A stretch of DNA of 64,000 bases from Hemerocallis citrina (lineage: Eukaryota > Streptophyta > Magnoliopsida > Asparagales > Asphodelaceae): contig CM030366.1 of the NCBI GenBank assembly GCA_017893485.1, positions 188,029,947 through 188,093,946 on the forward strand, given 5' to 3'. Below, piece by piece: positions 43,888-55,026 of this stretch (positions within the stretch are counted from its first letter, which is position 1; each line of letters begins with the position of its first letter). Below the pieces are notes generated by a model. The model was not told where the DNA came from and did not search any database. It worked only from the letters and a program-made list of their open reading frames with translations. The translations under genes and the position numbers were made by a program.

Positions 43888-46750
43888 TGTAATACCCCGA
43901 TTTTTCTTAATACATAAAGATTATTTATTTCTCTTTTATGGTATGCTTGTGTAGCATGTGACTATTATTTTCTCCATGATGAATAAAGTATATTGTTTCC
44001 TATAAAGTATTTTTCTTAAAGCCCAATGTTAATTTGTTTATTTTCTCTTTTAAAATATTTATTTTGGCCCAAATGAACTTAAGCCCATAAACTTAACCTT
44101 TTATAAATTTAATTCCTACAACTTGTATGTGTAGCATCTTTTCTTTTTACATTATTCCGGGTATTGATGTACTATTTATTGTAGTGGAGTTTGTGTGTAC
44201 ACGTGCACTCCATGTACACGTGCACAAGGCACAAGCTTGGCCGGTTGTGGAGTAATGGACTTAGGTCATGGGTGGTTACTTTTGAGGTGTGGGTAGTTTC
44301 TCAACTCCCGATTGGATCCTATCCCTTGATCTCCAACTCCCTAATGCATCTCAACCCTCCATCTCACTCTAGTTTATGTATAAATACCCCTCCCATTTCT
44401 CTATCTCTTTTACACTAAAATTTTCTAAGATTATTTTAAGAGAGTTATTTGTGAGTCTGTGTGTGGGAGCTTTTCTGTGGAGACAAGCAGCATTCCTGAG
44501 GAGCTCGGTGTGGAACAAAGGAGCAAGGAGTACAGTACCGTATTGAAGAGTTTTGCGGGATTTCGTTATTTCTTCATATAAGGTGGGTATTTCTCAGGAC
44601 TTCTAATGTAGGAATGACACTATAATTATTATGATTGATACCATGTTACAAAAAGTGAATTGAAAGCAGTAGAAATTGCTTGAACATGCTATTAATACTA
44701 AGGATGAGACTGTCGGTACAGTCGACTGCCATGTGAGTCAGCCGACTGGTACGAGACACTATTTTTTTTAATGTGCTGATAAACATGTGTGCAAATAGAC
44801 ATGATGGTGTGATTATTATATGTATATTTTTCCCTATGACACATATGATGGAGGGAAGGTAAATGAATGAAAAGAACTAATGGTGATTAATAACTTAGAA
44901 TTGTCGGAGCAGTCGACTGATACTAGATTCAGCCGACTGGTACCGTACTTGAGTATGACTGTTTGGAAATTCCATGAATTGAGATATTCTATTTATGTAG
45001 ACCTGGTATGATGACTTGGGATTCATATCTTCATTGTCGTAAGAAAGTATGAGCAATGTGAACGCATGTTTACAGTATTTTTTCTAAAGAAAAGAGCATA
45101 TTCGTAACTTGAAAATTCATGTTGTAATGTTACTGAACGATAAGAGACTCTGTCTATGAAACATGAGTTTATGTATACTGTTAATTGACTTCATGATGCA
45201 AGTGCACGTAAGAACTGTAAATAATCTTTCAAATTGAAAATGGATCTGTCCAGTCGACCGAATGCGTGTAGCAAGTCGACTGATCTGGACATAGAATTGT
45301 GCTGTTGAAATCTCCAGGATAGACGACTGATGGATGAACAGTCGACTGTCATGAGGACAATATTGTGAACATGAAAAGTTGCGGGACAGGCGACTGGTGG
45401 TGTACAACAGTCGACTATCCCGAGCATTTATGATGAACCTGTATGTGACTGTATAAGTCGACTGGCGTTCTTCCAAGTCGACTGTACAGAGTGGACTTTG
45501 ATATATTTGAATTCATGTTATTTACTGTTGGTAATGGTGAACTTTATGATTTAAGTCGATGGACTCTGTCTATGGCTGTATGAATTATGTGAAATGAATC
45601 GTAGATGAGAATTGAGAATTAAATGAAAATATGAAATGTGAAATCATGATGAGAAAGTCTGCGAGACTCTAAAATGAATGATGAGCTGATGATGCTCAAT
45701 TGGATATTGTGAATTTGAAATTGAACGAAAGAGTAGCTAAGTCTCCCCGGCAGTGAAATGAAATGAAGTTGAGAAATAGACCAAGGTTGGTCATGTGAAA
45801 TGAAATGATAAGTCTGGTTTGATGGAGAGGCTAACTCTAGAGCTTGATTTTTCATTCATGATTCTAATATAACTTTAATACATAGTGTGGAGGTGATGAA
45901 GGTGAGAGAAAAACATGAGTATGAGAGCTAGGGTACAGTGCGGGTATGTGAGCCGCAGAATGCATGCTTGATGAGTCAAGACATGGCGCGGGCACAACTC
46001 AGTAATGATCGGACTTTAGTCACGCTTATGGGATATTTTGGTGACTGCAAGAGGATTGTGTTCAGGGAGGAGGCTGAATTGTCGCAGAATGCATGCTTGA
46101 CGAGTCAAGACATGGCGCGAAATTCTACTCCAGGGGCCAGGATACATGCTTGTACTCATAGAATCATCTAGGATACTCACTGAAATTACAGAAATAGAGT
46201 AAGTCATGGCGGGGGATTGAACCCTACAAAAATGAAGAACGATTAAGAGGCTTGCCCTCGAACCTATGTAGTATGGGATGCATAGAATTCGAACAAGTGC
46301 GCATTAGTGTCATGTTAATTAAATAAATTGCATTAAGGATTAAGTGCACAATCACGACACGACATCATTAAAAGTTCCCTTTTGTTTTTACATGCTTACT
46401 ATGAACAAGTTGTGATTTTGTTAAGAAATGAGATTCATTATACTGTTTCTGGTATAGAGAGGATGGCCATGTATAATTATCGTCGGTTGAATAAACTGAC
46501 GTACCCACAGTTTGTATGCAGGATAAATTACATGTAAAGAGGAATGGATGCATAAAGAGTTTATCATGTTGTTGTTCATTATGTAAATGTTGTATATTTT
46601 GCTTCCGCTGTGTAAATTTAAATGTAAGATGTTGTAAACTCTGATGTAAAAAAAGAAAGTTTGAATTTCCTTGTAAAATTGTACTCAAAGAAAGTGAAAA
46701 GATCCTGAAGAACATCTCGAATTCAATGATTTGGGATTCGGGGCGTTACA
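43888..46750 (+). repeat. 3' LTR of Tekay-2
   Basis: 2863 bp, differing from the 5' copy by one indel and about 28 substitutions, mostly transitions. It repeats the TATA box (44379-44386) and the palindrome pairs (44719-45484). Confidence 0.93.
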
Positions 46751-46755
46751 GATCC

Positions 46756-47012
46756 CCACCACCCCAGGGCTTTGTTGGGGGGAGTTTGTTTGTTTTGTTG
46801 TACTTTTGTTGGGGAGAGTTAGATACTTTGATGTAATTTGTAAAAGCATATATGTACCTTCCTATTGTCACAACCCCCATGCTAGGGAATGATTTATGTT
46901 TTCTTTCATGTATTGTAGACTATATACTTGGCTCAGTACTCTGAGTTTGTTTTATTAACTCCTTATTAATGAAACAGGGTGGCCATACTCCACCTTTTCC
47001 TTCAAAAAAAAA
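46756..47012 (+). other. LINE 3' UTR and poly-A end
   Basis: Resumes after the Tekay-2 TSD with CCACCACCCCAGGGC and ends CCTTTTCCTTC followed by nine A (47004-47012), the end of the retrotransposed LINE. Motif TTTGTTGGGGAGAGT is shared with 35720-35735. Confidence 0.75.
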
Positions 47013-47097
47013 TAATAAATTAGGAATCTCGTAACAGTTCCCATGGTTACCGGTATGCTTCTTCTCGTAAAACTTGTCTTTCGCCTTTTATTTTCTT

Positions 47098-47629
47098 GGG
47101 TTTTTAACATGTATATCCCTAACAAATATGCTAATATCATATATGCTCCTCACAAATGTGTATTTTCATATTACCCCTAACAATATGGGCTTAATTTTTT
47201 ATTTACCCCTAAAAGTTGTCTCAAACTACTAATATTTGAAATTCATAAGCTCAATGTCGAATTTGGGTAAAAAATTTGAGGGAAAGATGACGATATAAAG
47301 ATACACTATAAATTTGTCCATTTTAAAATAAAACTAAAGAAAATTTGTGAAGTGTTGATCTATTTCAGTTGAGATTACAGATGAATGAGATTACCAGGAA
47401 TAAGATGATAAAGTTTGAACAGTAGGGAAGGGCATTTCGGTCATTTTCCATCAAGTCTATCAAAGAAATTTGAATATTTTATACTCTATTGTTGATTGTT
47501 TAGTAGTTTTGAGTAGAGGGATAATTAGGAGATGAAACACACATTGTTAGGAGTAAATACAAAAAAAATATTTGTGAGGGGCATATATGATATTAGCATA
47601 TTTGTTAGAGGTATACATGTTAAAAACCC
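47098..47629. mobile_element. MULE-type MITE
   Basis: 532 bp, with inverted repeats of about 70 bp (GGGTTTTTAACATGTATA..., matched in reverse at 47560-47629) and a perfect 9-bp TSD TATTTTCTT (47089-47097 and 47630-47638). Long TIRs with a 9-bp TSD point to the Mutator superfamily. It codes for nothing. Confidence 0.85.
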
Positions 47630-47638
47630 TATTTTCTT

Positions 47639-48640
47639 TTATTTTCTTTTTTGCTGTAGTTCTCATGCTCACACTTGAATATTGAATCTTTTATGCTTTA
47701 GTTCTTTTATTTTCTTTTCGTCTAGTATCTTTCACAGTTACTATTGTTATATATTTATGATTGAATCATAAGGAGATGCTATTTAAGATATACATGTGTT
47801 GAATATTGCTCTCCTTAGTGTATGGATAAACTCATGTGTTTACTTCTTAAACCCGATATAAAAATTAATTCAACACATATGTATGGGATGGAAAGGTTTG
47901 AGAATTTTCACCAGTGTTGCCAGACGCGGTGTTGGTATCGGTTATTGTCTACCATTTATTCATAATCTTGCACATATTGGGAGGATCGATAGATAAAGTT
48001 CTAACCTAACTGTACCGGTGCGCAATCCAAGTATGGGCCGATATTTGATACCATGCCTTTTACAAATTCACCCTTGGTCTTTACATGTGTTTCAGAATAT
48101 AAATACAAAACCCTCAATCCTTGTCACAACTTGAAAGATCTGGTACAGTGGAGAGGCCTTTGAAAAATGTTATTTTCATCAACATATAATTTTTTTGAAC
48201 TTTATCAGTTTGTTGACCATAAATTGTATTGGAGATTAAGTATAAATCTGCTTTCGTAAACTTAAATGGATAGATTGTAATCACAATTTATTCTGATGCC
48301 TTCTGCACCACCCCCTCCCCCACCCCAAAAAAAAAAAAAATGCTGATTAACCCACCAGTATTTACATATAAATCACTCACACGTGGGCCCAATTAAAATG
48401 GTCATTTTCCTATTTTTCTTTAGTTCAACTTCCGTTAATTCTACCTTGGATAGCTAATTACCAAAATATTTCCTACTACATAAAAGTATCACCTCATCTC
48501 CTTTCATATCTCATTCTTTGTTACACTAATTACAATAAAGAGATGTAAGGGGACAAATAGGTGGTAGTTGGAGGCCGATGAAGCAGCATCTTTTAAAGTG
48601 AGGTGGGGATGGAAGGGGAAACACACCACTTGGGTGATTA
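47639..48640. other. Unassigned intergenic DNA
   Basis: AT-rich DNA with an A-run at about 48327-48340 and a few stem-like TTCTTTTATTTTC repeats near 47630-47720. No ORF, RNA gene or transposon end is supported. Confidence 0.5.
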
Positions 48641-49905
48641 GAGGAAGGCTAGTTCAAAGGAGGGGAGGGTTTTTAATGGAGGGGAGGGGAGGAGAAGGAA
48701 AGAGAGGGAAGGAAAGGGTTTTTAATGAAGACTCTGTTTGGTTCAAAGAACAGGAAGAGAGGGAAAATAATTATCTTTTTGTTTGATTCACAAGGAGAGG
48801 GAAGAGATTTTATAATAAAATTAATTTTATATCCTCTTACAATGGAGTGATTACAAATTTTAATTCTTATTTTTAAGACTACTGTCTGCTCATGTTTTCA
48901 TTCTTATTTTTGGCAGAATTCATTTGATGAATAGCTGATGCAATCAATGCCTAACAGTTTTAAGTTGTTGATGCCTATTGTGACTATTGAGTTGCTAATG
49001 GTTTTATGTACAAAACCGTCAACATTCTCAAGTACAAGACCTAGGGTAATTGTGCAAAATATAGGTGATTTCTATAATAACTTGTCATCAGTTTTATGCT
49101 ATTGAACAATTCATAAAATTTAAGTGTCATTTACCAATTATATTCATCATCATCATTATCATTACTATTTGACCTTTTCATGTCAGAAGTGATTATTCTA
49201 CATTTGGTCATATAATAGGCACTATATGTTAAAATACATGATTAGTTGGTTTGGTATGGTAGCATTTGGAGTTATTTTGACGAAACTTTATTGAGCCTGC
49301 AATTGTTCGATTGTGTACACAAACTATAGCGTGTTCATCAAACTAAATGAGAAGTGAGATAATACCCTCATTATCTTATCCCCCCCCCCCCCCCCCAATC
49401 TCTTTCGTCCCCGCTTGCTTGTTTTTTAGGCAGTACCATAGTAATTTTCTTTTCCTAACAAATTGTAGGATGAAAATTCTCAACAGTTATTATCATGTGC
49501 TATGTTTTCTAATTGCTCTTTTGCTAGGGAAGGTATCGATCTCCAGTATTGATGTTTCATTTCGAAAACATCTCCCTTCTTTAGTTTAACAGTTCGCTCA
49601 ATCCATCCCAAATCCATAATTTTTTTTTAAATTAAAATGGAGTGATTACAAATTTTAACGGTGTGATTAAATGGATTTAAATCTAAAGGGTAATTTTGTC
49701 CAATCACTACACAAAAATTTGACTCAATTTCTCTCTCCTCCAAATTCCTCAAATATTGGAGGAGAGCCAAAATTGACTCAGGAGAGATGCTGCAACCTCC
49801 ATTCCCCTTCTATCCCCTCCTAAAAAATGAACCAAATAAGAAATATTTAAAAAAATCTCTTCCCTTCCCTCTCTTCTATTTTCCTCCAACCAAACAGGCC
49901 CAAAG
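48640..49905. repeat. Candidate MITE pair of termini with an internal insertion
   Basis: CTGTTTGGTTCAAAGAACAG (about 48732) and its approximate inverse near 49876-49903 (CCAACCAAACAGGCCC) resemble TIRs of plant MITEs, with purine-rich arms (GGAAGAGAGGG). The 21-bp text ATGGAGTGATTACAAATTTTA occurs at 48843 and 49638 as a direct repeat, so about 795 bp look inserted between the copies. No TSD could be settled. A run of about 18 C lies at 49379-49397. Confidence 0.4.
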
Positions 49906-50283
49906 GAATAAGTTAGAAGTGTTAAAAAAATGGAATATTCCACTAGTTCGGATGTGAGATATGTTATACCTCTCTCTAGTTGGACTTAGTAAAAATGCTA
50001 GATAGAGTTATAAGTCACAAATTGGTGGCATCATGGCAGTGTAGGTTGGGTCTCTAAAATAATATATAATATAGTAGTCAGCATGTGTGTGAGTTGGTGT
50101 GAAACCTTAGTTCCGCATGAAAAATTAGAAGGGAATGATAAGATTGCCCATGATTCTAGAGGTATCTATTAAGCGAATTAACTCTTTTGGATAATGCCAA
50201 GCCCTATGGTGGAGATGTGGATTAGGAATTCTTTTGGACCAAGTAAATGAGCGGATCCAAGGCGTTATACGATAACTAGGGTG
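49906..50283. other. Unassigned DNA left of the fold-back element
   Basis: No gene or clear repeat. GAAACCTTAGTTCCGCATGA near 50100 resembles GAAACTTTAGTTCCACAACG near 57073, hinting at a shared old repeat. Confidence 0.4.
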
Positions 50284-50860
50284 ACCACGTTTAGGGATGG
50301 CATCCGGATCCCGTCGACCCGGGACCCACCCACTTAGACCCGACCCGAGTTCGGGTTAAACCCGTTACCCTTACCGGGTCAAACCAGGTCGGCAAAAAAC
50401 CCAAACCAAAACGGCTCAACCCGGCCTGCGCAACCCGGAACCTGATGCAACTCGACTCGAACCCAACTTGTGACCCGTCGGGTTTGTGGATTTGACCCGT
50501 TCGGCCCGGTTCAGGTCTTTTTTTGAATTTTTTTTGCTGCAAAATATATGTACATATGTATATATATACTGCAAAATATATGTATATATGCATATAAATA
50601 TGCTCTAAAATATTTCAAAAATTTATAAAAATGGATGTGGACATCAAAATTAATTGATTACCACCCACTACTCAATTAGACAACCCCCACCCTAGCTATT
50701 TATAGTCCACCTTCTCACTTCTCTCATCTCATTAATATGGGACTAAAGGTTTTCAAAGTTTAAAATCGAAATACGTACATTTAGTCTCACATTGGTGAGA
50801 TGAGAGAAGTGAAGATGTATAGTTGGCTATAAATAGTTAGGGTAGGGTGGGCTAATTGAG

Positions 50861-53800
50861 TGTAACATCCTGAATTTTCAAATAATTAAATATAAAAAAA
50901 TTTATTTGTTTTCACGTGTTTCGCACGTACAAATTAATGTGTGTATTTGGCTTTAAAAATTATTTTTATGTCATGAACAAACATTTTCATTTCTCTTTTA
51001 AAAAGCCTACTATTATTTATTATTAATTCTTAAGCCTAATAGTTTAATTCTAGCACACTTAAAATAAAATTAATTAATTAATTAAGAGCCCATTGATTTT
51101 AGCCCACTGAATTAGCCCACTAGTTAAATTATTAATAATTAAGACAATTTGTATGGTAGACATGATCGTGTAACAATTTAATTAATACATTAAATAAACA
51201 AACAACTAGATGTGCATGTGGGGCACGTGCAGTGCACATGCACGTGCAATGGGACAAGAAGGAGAGGTCGGCCGTGCTTGGAGTGGGGGAGATGGAGAGA
51301 GTGGAGAGTTGGTTGCTTGATGATGGGTGGTTCTTCTAACTCCCAAATGTATCTTAGCCCTTCATCCAAACTCATCTCAACCCTTCATTTGCTCTTGAGA
51401 TGTGTATAAATACCCCTCCTTTGTCTTTTATTATCACTTGCATAGTTGCATTTAGAAATTTTAAAGAGAAAGATAAAGAAAAAGGCTTTGTGAGGAAAAG
51501 ATTGAGTGAGAAGAAAATTGTGTGAGAGAAAGAAAGAGGGCGTGTGTTCCTTTCCATTGGAGGCCGGCCAAAGAAGAGAAGGGAGGCACGGATTTTGTAC
51601 AAGGAGGAGGAGTTCGGATTTTGCACAAGCTAGGAGGAGAAGGGAAGGTGATCGTGCTTTCAAGGAGTTTTCTTTGGGAGTTTTTCTTTGTTTCTCCAAG
51701 AATGTGGGTGATTTCTCTACTTCTAATGTAGTTACCATGCTAGAAATTTAATTTCATGAACATGCTAGAGAAACTAATTAAAATTGCCATGTGATTGCCT
51801 AAAGAGACTAGTAGAGAAAAAATAAAATTTGATTGTGATTAGTGAATTAAAACTCATCATGGTGTCCTATTAACGAAATTCATACTAGAATATCTATTTT
51901 GAAATGAAACATGCTAGTGTGATGATCTTGTTAAATGAATGGCTTAGTTGTAGATGAATGGATATTGCTATATTTAGTTGTAGATTGAGATGAATAGATA
52001 TTGTCATGTTTAGTTGATAAATGGATAAATTGTTGTTATATAATGTCAATGTGATAAAAGAAAAAAATTTGCTAAACTCTTGTAGAATTAAAAGAGAACA
52101 AGAACATACATTTAGTGGATCTATGTTGTTTCTTTTGAAAGGAAACCATAGTTTTATTTTAAGTCAATAATATAAATTGTAAAGCAAACTTATTTTTAAT
52201 GTTGAAATTAAGTGTTTTTAATCACTGTTATACTGTATTTTTATAAAGGGAATATTCTGGGAAAATTTTGAATTGAAAGATATGAGTTCATTGAGAAAAT
52301 CGAAGTTGTAAAGGAAAATTTTGTGAATAGACAGAAAGTATAAAGTTTTTTTTCATCTCCTCTTCATAACAGAGAATTAATTTGGGTATATTGGCTTTCG
52401 GTGTAAGTGTAGGGCACTGTGTACAGTGTATAGGGTCTCAGGTTCGAGTCTTGAAGAGGCTCTGTTTTTATCAAAAATTGATTTTTTCTCAAAATACAGA
52501 ACAATCAACATATATATAAATTAAATAAGCATAATCATATCGGTTAGTCACTCTGGACTTATTGGTCTTCGTGTGCGCTTTGGGTCTGTTACTGTAGCTG
52601 GGCGGGGGTTTGGCTCTGGGTTCGAATCCGACCTCTGCCTTTTATTTGAGGTTTTTGATATTTTTAATATAAATTCGATTTGTGGGTTTATTTTGAGTTT
52701 TAGGAGTAATAAAAATTGGGGAAAAAATTCTATTATTCTACAAATATTATCCAGGCTTTATTAAAAATAATTCTATAACATTTTAATGTATTTTGTGAAG
52801 ATTGGATGTGGTTTTTATATTAAAATGGATTAAGAAACTTGATAAATCTTCTTTAAAGTATGGCTTTAGTATAATTAAAGAAAGAACAAAAAGAATTGAA
52901 TGCAAGAAGTTATGTGGAGATTAAATTATGAGATGTGGTAAGTTAAATATGAAATTGATGTTTAATATATGCAAGTATGCATGGAAAATGAAATAAAAAG
53001 ATCATGATTAAATGTGGAAATTTGTGAGTATGAACACTCAATTTTTGGTGAATATGAAAAGAAGTTATAAACTAAAGTGTAGCTAAGTCCTTACACCGGC
53101 ATGAATGAATTGTTGAAAATAATTGTTGTATTAAAAGACCAAGATTGGGTCGTTGTTAGAAATTGATGGTTAAGACCGGTGCAGAGGTAATGCTAACTCT
53201 AGGGTGTTAATTTATTATTCAAATATCTAAGGACTACACTATAGTGAAGATGTGATGAAAGTAAGAGAAAAACACAAGTATGAGGGTCTCGGATCTACAG
53301 CGTGAGAGTGTTCACAGGCTGTCTGCATGATGCATCATGTCATGACGTGGATACATCTCAAGAATTATCGGGACCGTGGCGATGCTTGTGGGGTGCTTGG
53401 TGACTACGTAGTGCCATCGTTCCATGATGGAGGCAAATTGTCCACAGGTTGTCTGCATGATGCGTCATGTCATGACGTGAGATTCTCCTCCAGGTTGTCT
53501 GGACATGGACTCGTAACTCATAAAACATCTAGGATACTTACTGTAGTTACCGTAGTAGTTAAACTCATTGCGAGGGATTCAACCCTACAAGATGAAGAAC
53601 GGTTAAGGGCTTGCCCTCGGATTTATGTAGAATGAGTTGCATAAGTTCGAACAAGTGTGCATTAGTGTCATGCAATAATAAATAACTGCATTAAGACTAA
53701 GTGCACATTCACACACGACATCAATAAGATAGTCCCTCTTAGCTTTGTTTGTGATCAAGTGTGTGCTTTTCAAGTAAGAAAAATTGATGTATTATATCCT

Positions 53801-54057
53801 AGCGTCAGTTGTATGAAACTGACGTGCCTACAGTTTCTATGCAGAATAAAATGAATGAAATGACTAAAGAAGGAATGCGCTTAAAGTGTTCAAATTGTTA
53901 TTTATTTCATGTATCATGTTATAATTATAATTCCGCTGCGTTGATATAAACATTGTTGTATAAAATATTTTAAATTCCTTGTAAAATTGTACGAAGTGAA
54001 GTGTAAAAATCTTGTGGAACTTCGAATTCAGACTTATTTGAAATTCGGGGTGTTACA
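50861..54057 (+). mobile_element. Solo LTR (Tekay-like), TSD TTGAG
   Basis: 3197 bp, starting TGTAACATCC and ending TCGGGGTGTTACA, with perfect TSD TTGAG (50856-50860 and 54058-54062). Its TATA box and C-rich context at 51405 match Tekay-2. The 3' third shares long blocks with the Tekay-2 LTR (AGGATACT-ACTG, AACCCTACAA, GGCTTGCCCTCG, GTGCATTAGTGTCATG). It has two CACGTG-type boxes near the start (50912-50930) and more at about 51223-51247, but no CAGTCGACTG pairs. Frames inside it (48-117 aa) are not credible genes. Confidence 0.92.
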
Positions 54058-54130
54058 TTGAGTATTGAGTAATGAGTAATTAATTTTGTTGTTCACACCA
54101 ATTTGATGAAAATTTTGAAATATTAACCAA

Positions 54131-54203
54131 CTTAATAATAATAATAATAATAACAATAACAATAACAATAACAATAACAATAACAATAACAATAATAATA
54201 ATA
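54131..54203. repeat. (AAT)n/(AATAAC)n microsatellite
   Basis: Runs of AATAAT followed by about ten AATAAC units and AAT again, inside the right arm of the fold-back element. Confidence 0.95.
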
Positions 54204-54380
54204 TTTAACCCAACCAGGGCCAACCCGCGACCCGGCCCCGCCCCGCCCGAATCGGGTTCAACCCGAAAGGTTTCGTGGTCGACCAGATTGACTTTTTAAT
54301 TTCCCAACCTTGCCTGGCCTGGCCTGGTTATTGAGCCAATCCGACCCGAGCCCGCCCGCACTTCGGGCGAACCTGGCGGG

Positions 54381-55026
54381 TTTTGGCCCGACCCAACCCG
54401 GTGAGCGTGATTGCCAACCCTAATTACATTTGAATGAGCCTTATATTGTTAATGGTGTATATGAGAGCACTGATTTGGGGGAGAATAATATGCAATTCAA
54501 AATTTGTTAGTGATCATTGTGCAAAAAAACCTTGAATAATATATCTAAATGGGTAATGCTACACCTACTACCAAATCTACTATATTTTCCTTTACTACCT
54601 TAGGCGGTACATTACTATTGAATGTTTCTATCACATACTCTACAATAACCTCCACTAATAGTGTGCCACCTAAGATGGTAAAGAAAAAGGTAATAGATTT
54701 GGTAGTAGATGTAGCATTATCCTAAATACTCTCCCACATCCTCCCTCCTCTGTTGTCCTAAGATGCTCTGGCAACTGGGCAAGTTTAACTTGATTTTGGG
54801 CCCAGCCCACTTCGGTGAGCCTGATTGCCAATCCTAACTACGTCTGAACGAGTCTTACATTGTTAATGGTGTATATGAGAGCACTGATTTGTGGGAAAAT
54901 AATATGCAATTCAAAATTTGTTAGTGATCATTGTGCCAAAAAACTGAAATAATATATCTAAATATTGTCCCACTTCCTCCCTCCTCTGTTGTCCTAAGTT
55001 GCTCTACCAACTTGGCAAGTTTAACT
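54381..55026. repeat. Tandem duplication of the fold-back element's right flank
   Basis: Copy A (54381-54792) and copy B (54793-55026) share GGTGAGC-TGATTGCCAA, TTGTTAATGGTGTATATGAG, AATATGCAATTCAAAATTTG and CTCCCTCCTCTGTTGTCCTA in order. Copy A is longer because of a MITE at 54551-54722. Confidence 0.85.
54551..54722. mobile_element. 172-bp MITE with empty site in the duplicate
   Basis: 29-bp TIRs: GGGTAATGCTACACCTACTA at the left and, read inward from the right, GGATAATGCTACATCTACTA. Flanked by TAAAT (54546-54550 and 54723-54727). Copy B of the surrounding duplication reads straight through CTAAATATTGTCCC (54958-54970), showing the site before insertion. The superfamily is uncertain. Confidence 0.88.

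Larger units (their letters stand above)
35789..46750 (+). mobile_element. Tekay-2: full-length Tekay/Del chromovirus with an extra ORF
   Basis: A 10.96-kb element inserted in the LINE 3' UTR; TSD GATCC (35784-35788 and 46751-46755). LTRs 35789-38652 (2864 bp) and 43888-46750 (2863 bp) differ at about 28 positions by eye (1%). The PBS is of the initiator Met-tRNA type, and the PPT is the same as in Tekay-1. Order: extra ORF, gag, PR-RT-RNase H-INT, chromodomain. Lesions: one pol nonsense codon and one pol 1-nt deletion. It is a sister family of Tekay-1, with similar proteins but different LTRs. Confidence 0.93.
15081..47012 (+). mobile_element. L1-type LINE, split by four insertions
   Basis: Pieces in order and in one orientation: 15081-16104 (probable 5' part), 27159-28328, 31975-33334, 33924-35788 and 46756-47012. 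The 27.2-28.3 kb piece ends ORF1 and starts ORF2 (endonuclease). The next pieces carry the endonuclease end, linker, RT and C-terminal Cys/His domain. The last piece is the 3' UTR, ending in a run of nine A at 47004-47012. At each break, removing the insert and one TSD joins the reading frame or 3' UTR. The 5' end and the LINE's own TSD were not found, so the left limit is uncertain. Many stops show it is dead. Confidence 0.75.
50292..54422. mobile_element. Fold-back hAT-like element split by a solo LTR
   Basis: Ends TAGGGATGGCA (left) and TAGGGTTGGCA (read inward from the right) lie next to GC-rich blocks made of CCCGACCC-type words (50305-50520 and 54205-54415). Inside is an 80-100-bp stem: 50645-50747 pairs with 50780-50860 plus 54063-54090. 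Flanks ACCACGTT (50284-50291) and ATTACATT (54423-54430) are a possible 8-bp TSD with three transitions. Removing the solo LTR and its TSD leaves about 929 bp. No transposase. hAT membership is inferred from the 8-bp TSD and TAGGG ends. Confidence 0.65.

Noticed and set aside
52573..52764. tRNA gene at the GGTTCGAATCC motif
   Set aside because: No cloverleaf can be drawn: acceptor stem partners and an A box are missing.
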